Origin: Variovorax sp. J22G73 | GTDB taxonomy: Bacteria > Pseudomonadota > Gammaproteobacteria > Burkholderiales > Burkholderiaceae_C | Assembly: GCF_030317035.1 (NCBI RefSeq) | Contig: NZ_JASZYK010000011.1 | Location: forward strand, 124,001-188,000 | Length of the DNA: 64,000 nucleotides | Direction: 5' to 3' | Part shown: positions 33,633 through 41,303 of the stretch, in pieces | How the letters are laid out: each line of letters begins with the position of its first letter | Numbering within the stretch: position 1 is the stretch's first letter | The notes under the pieces: generated by a model | The model's database searches: none | The model's input: only the letters and a program-made list of their open reading frames with translations | What the model was told of the DNA's origin: nothing | Translations under genes and position numbers: made by a program

Positions 33633-33659
33633 GACGGATGGCGTTGGTGGTTTGTGACG
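33633..33659 (-). promoter_or_regulatory. Candidate ECF41 autoregulatory promoter
   Basis: On the minus strand the sequence reads CGTCACA (33659-33653), a 16-bp spacer, then CGTC (33636-33633), one base off the consensus with identical spacing. Only 8 nt separate the CGTC from the ATG at 33624, so transcription would begin at or next to the start codon, giving a leaderless message. Confidence 0.6.
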
Positions 33660-33668
33660 GTGGCTGCC

Positions 33669-33699
33669 AAAAAAAAGCGCCCCGGGGTCCGGGGCGCTT
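33669..33699 (-). terminator. Rho-independent terminator of the di-iron protein gene
   Basis: A perfect 11-bp stem, AAGCGCCCCGG (33675-33685) and CCGGGGCGCTT (33689-33699), has a 3-nt loop. On the minus strand it is followed by a run of eight T. It ends the transcript of the gene at 33738-34595 before the sigma factor promoter. Confidence 0.88.
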
Positions 33700-33737
33700 T
33701 CTGGTGTGTTGCTTGCGTGCGCCCTGGCGCCCCGCGC

Positions 33738-34595
33738 CTATGCGCCCTGGTACTCGGGCCTGGGGCCCAGCGTGGCCGCGACTTCCTTGCGGTAGCGGTT
33801 CAGCTCCTGCACGGTCTTGAAGCTGCGGTTCATCAGCAGGCTCAGGTTGTGCAGGATGCGCTCGCCCACCTTGGTTTCCCACACGGCGTCGAACTTGATC
33901 TGCTTGTCGAGCCAGTGCTCCAGCCAGTCCGGGTCGGGCATGCGGCTCTGGATGGTGTCGTTGGGGAACAGCGCCTTGTTCACGTGCAGGTTGGTCGGGT
34001 GCAGCGCCTGCGCGGTGCGCCGGGCGCTGGCCATCAGCACGCCGACCTTGGTGAAGGCCGCGCGGGCTTCGTCGCCGAACTTTTCCATCGCGCGCTTCAT
34101 GTAGCGCAGGTAGGCGCCGCCGTGGCGGGCTTCGTCCTGGCTCAGCGTGGTGTAGATGTGCTTGATGACCGGCTCGGTGTGCCACTGGGCGGCGCGGCGG
34201 TACCAGTGGTTGAGGCGGATTTCGCCGCAGAAATGCAGCATGAGGGTTTCCAGCGGCGGCGCCGGATCGAAGTCGAAGCGCACCTCGTGCAGCTCGGCCT
34301 CGGTGGGCGCGTGCTTGGGGCTGAAGCGCTTCAGGTACTCCATGAGCACCAGCGAGTGCTTCTGTTCCTCGAAGAACCAGATCGACATGAAAGCGGAAAA
34401 ATCGCTATCGTGGCGGTTGTCGCGCAGGAACATCTCGGTGGCCGGCAACGCCGCCCACTCGGTGATGGCATTCATCTTGATGGTCTGCGCCTGCTCATCC
34501 GTCAGCAAGGAAGCGTCGAACGACTGCCAGGGAATGTCTTTGTCCATGTCCCAGCGGACGGATTCGAGTTGTCTGAAGAGTTCCGGATAGAGCAT
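33738..34595 (-). CDS. Ferritin-like di-iron protein (acyl-ACP-desaturase-like)
   Basis: The start is the ATG at 34595 (MLYPELFRQLESVRW), giving 285 residues. The helical bundle has carboxylate-bridged di-iron motifs: EEQKH in the WFFEEQKHSLVLMEY helix and DEARH in TLSQDEARHGGAYLRYM, with further Glu residues around TEWAALPATEMFL. This pattern fits the ferritin-like oxygenase/desaturase superfamily (acyl-ACP desaturase or AurF-like). Such proteins use O2 to desaturate or hydroxylate. The proximity of glutathione peroxidase and a fatty-acid-modifying cluster suggests a lipid substrate, which is inference. A strong terminator follows the stop. Confidence 0.72.
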   Translation of the reverse strand: MLYPELFRQLESVRWDMDKDIPWQSFDASLLTDEQAQTIKMNAITEWAALPATEMFLRDNRHDSDFSAFMSIWFFEEQKHSLVLMEYLKRFSPKHAPTEAELHEVRFDFDPAPPLETLMLHFCGEIRLNHWYRRAAQWHTEPVIKHIYTTLSQDEARHGGAYLRYMKRAMEKFGDEARAAFTKVGVLMASARRTAQALHPTNLHVNKALFPNDTIQSRMPDPDWLEHWLDKQIKFDAVWETKVGERILHNLSLLMNRSFKTVQELNRYRKEVAATLGPRPEYQGA

Positions 34596-34723
34596 CAATG
34601 TCTTTCTATGGCCGTCGATTTTAGTCGGCACGTTTGGCGCGACCATGACAGACGCGCGATGATGCGGATACGTGCGCCTCGACGACACGGATGCGCCCCC
34701 CTTTTCCGAACCTGGAGTCCGCC

Positions 34724-35338
34724 ATGCGAACCCTCTCCCGATTGTCGACGCTGGTGCGCTGCGCACCTGCGATTTCCCTCGTGGCGAGCCTCTTTTCCGC
34801 CCTGCCGGCCAGCGCCCAGGGCACGCCCGCCGCACCCGCCGCGGAGCAGGCCGCAGGGTGCCCCGCCATCCTGCAACACACCTTCCCGCGACTGCAGGAC
34901 GAAAAACCCCAGGCCTTGTGCCAGTACTCCGGAAAGGTGGTGCTGGTAGTCAATACGGCCAGCTTCTGCGGATTCACGCCGCAATACAAGGGGCTGGAGG
35001 CGCTGGACCTCAAATACCGCTCGCGCGGCCTCGTGGTGCTGGGCTTTCCGTCGAACGACTTCGCCCAGGAATCGGGCTCGAACAAAGAAATTGCCGACTT
35101 CTGCGAAAGCACCTTCGGCGTGAAATTCCCGATGTTCGCCAAGACCTCGGTGCGCGGCAGCGACGCCAACCCGCTGTTCAAGCAGCTGGCGCAGGCCTCG
35201 GGCACCACGCCCAAGTGGAACTTCTACAAGTACCTGATCGGGCGCGACGGCAAGGTCGTGCAGGCGTGGTCGAGCATGACGGCGCCCGACGAGAACGGCT
35301 TTGTGAACGTCATCGAGAAGCAGCTCGGGCCGAATTGA
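34724..35338 (+). CDS. Exported glutathione-peroxidase family protein
   Basis: The start is the ATG at 34724, 6 bp after CTGGAG, giving 204 residues; an upstream in-frame ATG at 34691 would disrupt the leader. Residues 1-31 are a Sec signal peptide ending ASA. The thioredoxin-fold peroxidase has the Cys82 active site in NTASFCGFT and the Trp-Asn pair in PKWNFYKYL. The usual Gln of FPxNQF is replaced by Asp (GFPSNDF), as in a bacterial subgroup. Cys in place of selenocysteine suggests a thioredoxin- or periplasmic-thiol-dependent peroxidase. Location should be periplasmic, unlike cytoplasmic BtuE. Confidence 0.86.
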   Translation: MRTLSRLSTLVRCAPAISLVASLFSALPASAQGTPAAPAAEQAAGCPAILQHTFPRLQDEKPQALCQYSGKVVLVVNTASFCGFTPQYKGLEALDLKYRSRGLVVLGFPSNDFAQESGSNKEIADFCESTFGVKFPMFAKTSVRGSDANPLFKQLAQASGTTPKWNFYKYLIGRDGKVVQAWSSMTAPDENGFVNVIEKQLGPN

Positions 35339-35358
35339 GACTGACCAGTTCACAAGAA

Positions 35359-35390
35359 GACGCATCGGTAATATTATTTACCGATGCGTC
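35359..35390. terminator. Strong inverted repeat after the glutathione peroxidase gene
   Basis: A perfect 13-bp stem, GACGCATCGGTAA (35359-35371) and TTACCGATGCGTC (35378-35390), has a TATTAT loop and lies 20 bp past the stop codon. No T-run follows, so it may be a Rho-linked terminator, an mRNA stabiliser or a protein-binding dyad. Confidence 0.5.
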
Positions 35391-35478
35391 CAAATCAATG
35401 TGAACTCCGTGAGCCGAGAGAAACAAACGTTTACGAAACGCGCGGGAACCGTGCTGCGGATGCCGCGCTCCTAAATCG

Positions 35479-35499
35479 GGTGGGCAGTGAGTGCCCACC
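35479..35499 (+). terminator. GC-rich hairpin followed by GGTTTTC
   Basis: Arms GGTGGGCA (35479-35486) and TGCCCACC (35492-35499) have a 5-nt loop and are followed by GGTTTTCATG, so the element fits a plus-strand terminator or attenuator. It lies about 140 bp upstream of the FAD oxidoreductase start, which makes premature termination of that transcript possible. Confidence 0.45.
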
Positions 35500-35640
35500 G
35501 GTTTTCATGTTGCGAGGTCTTCCGGGCGCCTGCCGTCCGGTCGAAATCCCGAGGCGATTCTTCTCCTCCTCCCTCCCTCCCTCCTTCGCGTCGGGGCGCC
35601 TCGCAGCATTTTTGTCTTCCCGCCGGCCGGGGGGTGCGTC

Positions 35641-36996
35641 ATGACCACCGTGACGTCACCCGCCCGCGTGGCCGTCATCGGCGCCGGCATTTCCGGGTTG
35701 GCCGCGGCCCACGCATTGCGCGACGTGGCTGCCGTCACCCTCTTCGAAGCCAGTGACTACTTCGGTGGCCACGCCCACACGGCAACGATCGAGCTTCCCC
35801 GCTCCGCCTCGAACCCCACCCGCGTCGCCCACGGCGTCGACACCGGCTTCCTGGTCTACAACGACCGCACCTACCCCCAGCTGATCCGGCTTTTCTCCGA
35901 ACTCGGCGTCGACACGGCGCTGTCGGAAATGTCGTTCTCGGTGCAGGCCACGCGCGACGACGGCGGCCCGCTCGAATGGAGCGGCAACAACCTGAACACC
36001 GTGTTCGCCCAGCGGCGCAACCTGCTGGACGCCCGCTTCCTCGGCATGCTGGGCGACCTGCTGCGCTTCAACCGCCTCACCACCCGCATCGCCCTGGCCG
36101 GCACCGAGGGCGAGCTGGCCCAGCCGCTGGGCCAGTTCTTGGACGCCCACCGCTTCGGCGCGGCGTTTCGCGACTGGTACTTCCTGCCGATGATGGGTTG
36201 CATCTGGAGCTGCTCGACCACGCAGATGCTCGCGTTTCCGGTGGCGACCATGATCCGCTTCTGCCACAACCACGGCCTGATCCAGATCGCCAACCGGCCG
36301 CAGTGGCGCACCGTGCGCGGCGGCTCGCGCCACTACGTCGAGAAGATCGTCGCGGGCCTGCCCGACACGCGGCTGAACACGCCCGTGCGCCACATCGACC
36401 GCGCCGCAGATGGCGTGCGGCTGGCCACCGACGCCGGCACCGAGCACTTCGACCACGTGGTGCTCGCCACCCATTCGGACCAGTCGCTCGCCCTGCTGGG
36501 CGGCGGCGCCAGCCCGGCCGAGGCTGCGGTGCTGGGCGCCATCCGCTACCAGGCGAACCACGCCGTGCTGCACACCGACGCCGGCGTGCTGCCCCGGCGC
36601 CCCTCGGCCTGGGCCGCCTGGAACTACGAGCGCGCGGCCGCCGGCGAGCGCGAGTCGGGCCGGGTCTGCCTGCACTACCTGCTCAACAAGCTGCAGCCGC
36701 TGCCCTGGGAACAACCGGTCGTCGTTTCGTTGAATCCGGTGCGCGAGATCCAGCGTAGTCAGGTCATGGCCGAATACGACTACGACCACCCGGTGCTCGA
36801 CCTTGCCGCGATCCGCGCGCAAGCCGAGGTGCCCGCCCTGCAAGGCCAGCGCAACACCTGGTTCGCGGGCGCGTGGATGGGCTACGGCTTCCACGAAGAC
36901 GGGCTGAAGGCCGGCCTGGCCGCGGCCGAGGGCCTGCGCGCCCGCCTCGCCGGCCAGGGCGCGCCCGCCCATGCCATGGGGAGCGCGCTGGCATGA
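35641..36996 (+). CDS. FAD-dependent amine-oxidase-like oxidoreductase
   Basis: This 451-residue flavoprotein opens with the dinucleotide-binding motif VAVIGAGISGLAAAHAL, followed by FEASDYFGGHAHT, the GG doublet of the amine oxidase/phytoene-desaturase-like superfamily. The C-terminal FAD motif is WFAGAWMGYGFHEDG. Homologues sit with DUF1365 and CFA-type methyltransferase genes in the singlet-oxygen (RpoE-ChrR) regulon of Rhodobacter, where related genes make furan fatty acids; this is recalled, not computed. It probably acts on phospholipid acyl chains. Its stop overlaps the next start (ATGA). Confidence 0.8.
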   Translation: MTTVTSPARVAVIGAGISGLAAAHALRDVAAVTLFEASDYFGGHAHTATIELPRSASNPTRVAHGVDTGFLVYNDRTYPQLIRLFSELGVDTALSEMSFSVQATRDDGGPLEWSGNNLNTVFAQRRNLLDARFLGMLGDLLRFNRLTTRIALAGTEGELAQPLGQFLDAHRFGAAFRDWYFLPMMGCIWSCSTTQMLAFPVATMIRFCHNHGLIQIANRPQWRTVRGGSRHYVEKIVAGLPDTRLNTPVRHIDRAADGVRLATDAGTEHFDHVVLATHSDQSLALLGGGASPAEAAVLGAIRYQANHAVLHTDAGVLPRRPSAWAAWNYERAAAGERESGRVCLHYLLNKLQPLPWEQPVVVSLNPVREIQRSQVMAEYDYDHPVLDLAAIRAQAEVPALQGQRNTWFAGAWMGYGFHEDGLKAGLAAAEGLRARLAGQGAPAHAMGSALA

Positions 36997-37883
36997 CCCA
37001 CGCGCAACCGACGCCGGCCCCGCTGATGGGATTCGGCGAGGTGCGCCATGCTCGCCTGCGCCCCGCGCGCAACGCCTTCGTCTACCCGACCTATTTCCTG
37101 ATGCTGCCCATGCGCACCCTGCGCGCGCACGGCAGCGACAGCCTGGCGGTCAACCGCGCGGGCGCCCTGTCGTTCCACGACGTCGACCACGGCGACGGGC
37201 GCACGCCCGCGCAGGGCGGCGCGCTGGCCTGGCTCGACGAGCTGCTGGCAGCGCACCACATCCACGACGCCGCCGGCGAAGCCTGGCTGCACTGCTACCC
37301 GCGCGTGCTCGGCTACACCTTCAAGCCGGTGAGCTTCTGGTACTGCCACACACGCGAAGGCGTGCTGCGCGCCATCGTGGTCGAGGTGAACAACACCTTC
37401 GGCGAGCGCCATTGCTACCTGCTCGACCGGCCCGTGTACGGCACGGAGCTGAAGGCGAGCAAGGCCTTTCATGTGTCGCCGTTCTGCCACGTGAGCGGCA
37501 GCTACCGGTTTCGCTTCTTCGTCGACGCCGACATGACCCGCACCGTGGTGCGCATCGACCACGACGACGCCGACGGCCCGCTGCTGCAGACCAGCGTGAG
37601 CGGCGACCTGGTGCTGGCAACGCCGGCCAACGTGCGGCGCGCGCTGTGGCGCTACCCCGCAATGACCTTCGGGCTGATCGCGCGCATCCACTGGCAGGCC
37701 GCGAAGCTCTGGTTCAAGCGCGTGCCGTTCATTCCCAAGCCGGCAGCGCCCACCCATTTCGTTTCGCGCGACAACCAGCAGCCACAGCAACCGCCGCAAC
37801 AGCCGTATCCAACGCTGCCGCAACCGCAGCAGGCGACCTCCCGCGAGCCGCGCCAGGCCGCCCCCAGCAAGCTCGCACCGTAG
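36993..37883 (+). CDS. DUF1365 protein
   Basis: The ATG at 36993 overlaps the upstream TGA, giving 296 residues. The DUF1365 fold is recognised from FGEVRHARLRPARNAFVYPT, YPRVLGYTFKPVSFWYCH, VEVNNTFGERHCYLL and KAFHVSPFCHVSGSYRF. The biochemical role is uncertain; conserved linkage with FAD oxidoreductases and CFA-like methyltransferases points to acyl-lipid modification. The last 40 residues are a Pro/Gln-rich tail (QPQQPPQQPYP and so on) not expected in the family and probably disordered. It is translationally coupled to the FAD protein, and the methyltransferase follows 22 bp later. Confidence 0.86.
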   Translation: MTHAQPTPAPLMGFGEVRHARLRPARNAFVYPTYFLMLPMRTLRAHGSDSLAVNRAGALSFHDVDHGDGRTPAQGGALAWLDELLAAHHIHDAAGEAWLHCYPRVLGYTFKPVSFWYCHTREGVLRAIVVEVNNTFGERHCYLLDRPVYGTELKASKAFHVSPFCHVSGSYRFRFFVDADMTRTVVRIDHDDADGPLLQTSVSGDLVLATPANVRRALWRYPAMTFGLIARIHWQAAKLWFKRVPFIPKPAAPTHFVSRDNQQPQQPPQQPYPTLPQPQQATSREPRQAAPSKLAP

Positions 37884-37905
37884 TGCGACGCACCAAGGTA
37901 TTTCC

Positions 37906-39120
37906 ATGACGTCCACCACCACGGCCACCCGCTTTTCGCTTCCCCAGGACGCGCCCGGTTCCGCACGCACCGTGCTCGGCCTGCTGCAGCGGCTGGCCTA
38001 CGGCTCGCTCACCGTGCGCCTGCCGGACGACTCGGTGCGCCACTTCGGCGCCACGCCGGGCAGCGGCCCCACGGCCTCGCTCACGCTGCGCAACTGGAAC
38101 GTGTGCCACGCGGCGCTGAAGTCGGGCGACATCGGCTTTGCCGAGAGCTACATCGCCGGCGACTGGACCACGCCCAACCTCACCGAACTCATCAAGGTGT
38201 TCATCGCCAACCGCCGCGCCATCGAGGACGTGGTGTACGGCAGCTGGTTCGGCCGGCTGGTGTACCGGGTGCGGCACATCATGAACCGCAACAGCAAGGC
38301 CGGCAGCTCGCGCAACATCCACGCGCACTACGACCTGGGCAACGCCTTCTACAAGCTGTGGCTCGACGAGACCATGAACTACTCGTCGGCCTGGTTCGAA
38401 GGCGACCTCGCCAAGCCGATGCCCGTGGCGCAACGCGCCAAGGTGCGCCGCGCGCTCGAGCTGGCGGCGGTGAAGCCCGGCGACCGCGTGCTCGAAATCG
38501 GCTGCGGCTGGGGCGCGCTGGCCGAAATGGCGGCCGCCGACTTCGGCGCCTCGGTGACAGGCGTGACGCTGTCCACCGAGCAGCTGGCCTTCGCCCAGAA
38601 CCGCACCGCCGGCATGGGCGCCGACCTGCGGCTGCAGGACTACCGCGACATCCAGGACGCGCCCTTCGACGCCGTGTGCTCCATCGAGATGGTGGAGGCC
38701 GTGGGCCGCGAATACTGGCCGACGTACTTCCAGAGCGTGAGCCGGCTGCTGAAGCCGGGCGGGCGCGCCTGCGTGCAGAGCATCGTGATCGACGACCAGC
38801 TGTTCGACCGCTACATCGACTCGACCGACTTCATCCAGCAGTACATCTTTCCGGGCGGCTGCCTGCCGTGCCCGCGCGAGTTCCGCCGCGAAGCCGAGGC
38901 CGCGGGGCTGGACGTGATCGACGAATTCGCCTTTGGCGCCGACTACGCCGAAACATTACGCCGCTGGCGCGAGAGCTTCCTGGCGCAGCGCGCCCACATC
39001 CTGCAGCTGGGCTTCGACGAGCGCTTCATGCGCATCTGGGAGTTCTACCTGGCCTACTGCGAGGCCGCGTTCTCGCAGGCCAACATCGACGTGGTGCAGT
39101 ACACGCTGCGCAAGCGCTAG
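37906..39120 (+). CDS. Cyclopropane-fatty-acid-synthase-like SAM methyltransferase
   Basis: This 404-residue protein has the two-part CFA synthase layout. The N-terminal lipid-binding region (GDIGFAESYIAGDWTTPNL) precedes a Rossmann methyltransferase with VLEIGCGWGALAEMA near residue 195, and the conserved SIEMVEAVGREYW and FIQQYIFPGG segments follow. These enzymes transfer a methylene or methyl group from SAM to unsaturated phospholipid chains. In FAD/DUF1365 clusters the product may be a methylated alkene rather than a cyclopropane. The chemistry cannot be settled from sequence. The following MFS gene starts 16 bp downstream. Confidence 0.87.
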   Translation: MTSTTTATRFSLPQDAPGSARTVLGLLQRLAYGSLTVRLPDDSVRHFGATPGSGPTASLTLRNWNVCHAALKSGDIGFAESYIAGDWTTPNLTELIKVFIANRRAIEDVVYGSWFGRLVYRVRHIMNRNSKAGSSRNIHAHYDLGNAFYKLWLDETMNYSSAWFEGDLAKPMPVAQRAKVRRALELAAVKPGDRVLEIGCGWGALAEMAAADFGASVTGVTLSTEQLAFAQNRTAGMGADLRLQDYRDIQDAPFDAVCSIEMVEAVGREYWPTYFQSVSRLLKPGGRACVQSIVIDDQLFDRYIDSTDFIQQYIFPGGCLPCPREFRREAEAAGLDVIDEFAFGADYAETLRRWRESFLAQRAHILQLGFDERFMRIWEFYLAYCEAAFSQANIDVVQYTLRKR

Positions 39121-39136
39121 CAGCGCGCGGCCTTCC

Positions 39137-40444
39137 GTGCCTCCTGTTTCTTCTTCCCGCTTCGGAACCCTCGACGGCCTGCGCTACGGACTGCTCGGGC
39201 TGCCGCTCGCGTTCGTTGCGCTGCCGCTGTACGTGCTGCTGCCGAACCACTACGCGCGCGCCTTCGGCGTGCCGCTGGCCACGCTGGGCGCGGTGCTGCT
39301 GGGCGCACGGCTGCTCGATGCGCTGGTCGACCCGCTGCTGGGGCGGTTGAGCGACCGGCTGCATGCGCGCTCGCCGCGGGCGGTGCTGGGCTTCGGCGCC
39401 TTCGCCGCGGGCGTGCTGCTGCTGGGCTTCGGGCTGCTGTTCTTTCCGCAGTTGCTGGTCGACCCCGCGCGCCACGGCGCGCTGCTGGTGGCGGCGGCCG
39501 TGCTGCTGGCGGTGACCTATGCGGGCTACAGCATGCTGAGCATCGCGCACCAGTCGTGGGGCGCGATGCTGGGCGGCGACGCGCTGCAGCGCGGGCGCAT
39601 CGTGGGCTGGCGCGAAGGCATGGGGCTGGTGGGCGTGGTGCTGGCGTCGGTGGTGCCGACGGTGGCGGGCCTGCTGGCGATGGTGGCGCTGTTCGGCGTG
39701 CTGCTGGTGCTCGGCTGGGCGCTGTGGACGCAGGCGCCCCGACCGGTGCGCGGCACGGCGCCCCACGCGCCAGTCGACCTGCGCCTGCCGCTTCGGCGCC
39801 CCGCGTTCCGCCGGCTGCTCGCGGTGTTCGTGCTCAACGGCATCGCCAGCGCGGTGCCGGCCACGCTGGTGCTGTTCTTCGTGCAAGACCGGCTGCAGGC
39901 GCCGGCCTCGCTGGAGCCGGCCTTTCTCGGGCTTTACTTCGTGATGGCCGCGGCGTCGATTCCGGCGTGGCTACGCATCGTGCGGCGCTTCGGGCTGGCG
40001 CGCTCGTGGCTGGGTGGCATGTGCATGTCGGTGGCGGTGTTCGCCTGGGCCGGCGCCATGGGCGCGGGCGACGCGGTGCCGTTCCTGGTGGTGTGCGCGC
40101 TGTCGGGCTTCGCCATCGGTTCCGACCTGGTGCTGCCGGGCGCGATGCTGGCCGGCCTCATCGCCGAGGCGGGCGACCAGCCCCACGCCGGCGCCTACTT
40201 CGGCTGGTGGAACTTCGCGACTAAGCTCAACCTGGCGCTGGCCGCCGGGCTCGCCCTGCCCTTGCTCGGGCTGGCCGGCTACGTGCCGGGCGCGCGCGAA
40301 GCCGGCGCGCTGCAGGCGCTGTCGCTGGCGTACTGCCTGCTGCCCTGCGTGCTGAAGGTGGCGGCGGGGCTGGCGCTGTGGGCGCTGGTGATTCGCCCGT
40401 CCAACGACGCCTCTTCCTTGCCGCTGCCGAAAGTTTCTCCTTGA
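39137..40444 (+). CDS. MFS transporter, GPH/sugar-cation-symporter-like
   Basis: The GTG at 39137 is the only sensible start after the methyltransferase stop, giving 435 residues with about 12 hydrophobic segments. The loop motif DPLLGRLSDRLHARSPRAVL after the second helix matches the GPH/MFS_2 subgroup (D-P-G-SD pattern). Substrate is unknown. In FAD/DUF1365/CFA neighbourhoods an MFS gene often follows; it may move a lipid precursor or flip a modified lipid, but that is inference. Its stop codon lies 5 bp before the SDR start. Confidence 0.82.
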   Translation: MPPVSSSRFGTLDGLRYGLLGLPLAFVALPLYVLLPNHYARAFGVPLATLGAVLLGARLLDALVDPLLGRLSDRLHARSPRAVLGFGAFAAGVLLLGFGLLFFPQLLVDPARHGALLVAAAVLLAVTYAGYSMLSIAHQSWGAMLGGDALQRGRIVGWREGMGLVGVVLASVVPTVAGLLAMVALFGVLLVLGWALWTQAPRPVRGTAPHAPVDLRLPLRRPAFRRLLAVFVLNGIASAVPATLVLFFVQDRLQAPASLEPAFLGLYFVMAAASIPAWLRIVRRFGLARSWLGGMCMSVAVFAWAGAMGAGDAVPFLVVCALSGFAIGSDLVLPGAMLAGLIAEAGDQPHAGAYFGWWNFATKLNLALAAGLALPLLGLAGYVPGAREAGALQALSLAYCLLPCVLKVAAGLALWALVIRPSNDASSLPLPKVSP

Positions 40445-40449
40445 AGCCC

Positions 40450-41235
40450 ATGAATCCACCACTGACCGACTGGCAGGGCAAGACGGCGTGGGTCGTGGGC
40501 GCCTCGTCGGGCATCGGCCGCGCGACGGTGCTGGCGCTGCTCGCGCGCGGGGCGCGGGTGGGTGTGTCGGCGCGCAACGGCGAGGCGCTCGACGAACTGG
40601 CGGCGCTGCACAACGAGGCCGGCCAGCCCCCGCGCGTGATCGTGCTGCCGCTGGACGTGCGCGACGCCGCCGCCGTGGCCACCGCGCACGCGCACCTGCG
40701 CGCGGCCACCGGCAGCGTCGACTTCGTGCTGCACAACGCGGCCATGTACGACGCCCTGCGCGCGGACGCCTTCGCGCTCGACACGATGCTGGCGCACCAG
40801 GAGGTCAACTACGTGGGCGCGCTGCACGTGCTGGCGGCCGTGCTGCCCGACTTCGTGGCGCGCAACGCGGGCCACATCGCCATCACCGGCAGCGTGGCCG
40901 GCTTTCGCGGCCTGCCGAAGAGCCTGGCCTACGGGCCCACCAAGGCGGCACTGGCCAACCTGGCCGAGGTGCTGTACGTGGACCTGCACGCGCGCGGCAT
41001 CGGCGTGAGCCTGGTGCAGCCGGGCTTCGTCGACACCCCGCTCACGGCGAAGAACGACTTCAGGATGCCCGCGCTGATCACGCCCGCCGCGGCCGCCGAC
41101 GCCATGCTCGAGGGCTGGCGCCGGGGGCATTTCGAGATCCACTTTCCGCGCCGGTTCACCTTCTGGATGAAGTTGATGCGGCTGTTGCCGTACCGGCTGT
41201 ACTTTCCGGCGGTGGCGCGGTTCACAGGGCTCTAG
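40450..41235 (+). CDS. Short-chain dehydrogenase/reductase
   Basis: The ATG at 40450 gives 261 residues. Classical SDR motifs are present: the cofactor motif GASSGIGRA near residue 17, HNAAMYD (NNAG-like), catalytic Ser in ITGSVAGF and YxxxK in AYGPTKAAL. The C-terminus has hydrophobic residues (FWMKLMRLLPYRLYF) that could associate with membrane. It is the last gene of the FAD-DUF1365-CFA-MFS-SDR unit and is followed by a terminator. The substrate is unknown; a lipid hydroxyl or ketone would fit the neighbours. Confidence 0.87.
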   Translation: MNPPLTDWQGKTAWVVGASSGIGRATVLALLARGARVGVSARNGEALDELAALHNEAGQPPRVIVLPLDVRDAAAVATAHAHLRAATGSVDFVLHNAAMYDALRADAFALDTMLAHQEVNYVGALHVLAAVLPDFVARNAGHIAITGSVAGFRGLPKSLAYGPTKAALANLAEVLYVDLHARGIGVSLVQPGFVDTPLTAKNDFRMPALITPAAAADAMLEGWRRGHFEIHFPRRFTFWMKLMRLLPYRLYFPAVARFTGL

Positions 41236-41243
41236 AAACGACG

Positions 41244-41263
41244 AAGGCGCCGTGAGGCGCCTT
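41244..41263. terminator. Terminator between SDR and GST genes
   Basis: A perfect 8-bp stem, AAGGCGCC (41244-41251) and GGCGCCTT (41256-41263), has a GTGA loop and lies 8 bp after the SDR stop codon between convergent genes. Confidence 0.65.
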
Positions 41264-41303
41264 GGTTCCGACTTTTCGGGGCTTCCGGAGCTTGCTGAGT
41301 TCT

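Larger units (their letters stand above)
35339..35640. promoter_or_regulatory. 302-bp gene-free region with two strong hairpins
   Basis: No credible gene lies here. The first 120 bp are clearly richer in A and T than the surroundings and contain the palindrome AAACGTTT around 35428-35435. Two strong inverted repeats occur at 35359-35390 and 35479-35499 (listed separately). A GGAACC at 35448-35453 with CCTAAAT 19 bp later vaguely resembles an ECF-type promoter. The segment 35560-35640 has a C/T-rich run (CCTCCTCCCTCCCTCCCTCC). The region presumably holds the promoter of the following five-gene unit. Confidence 0.5.
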
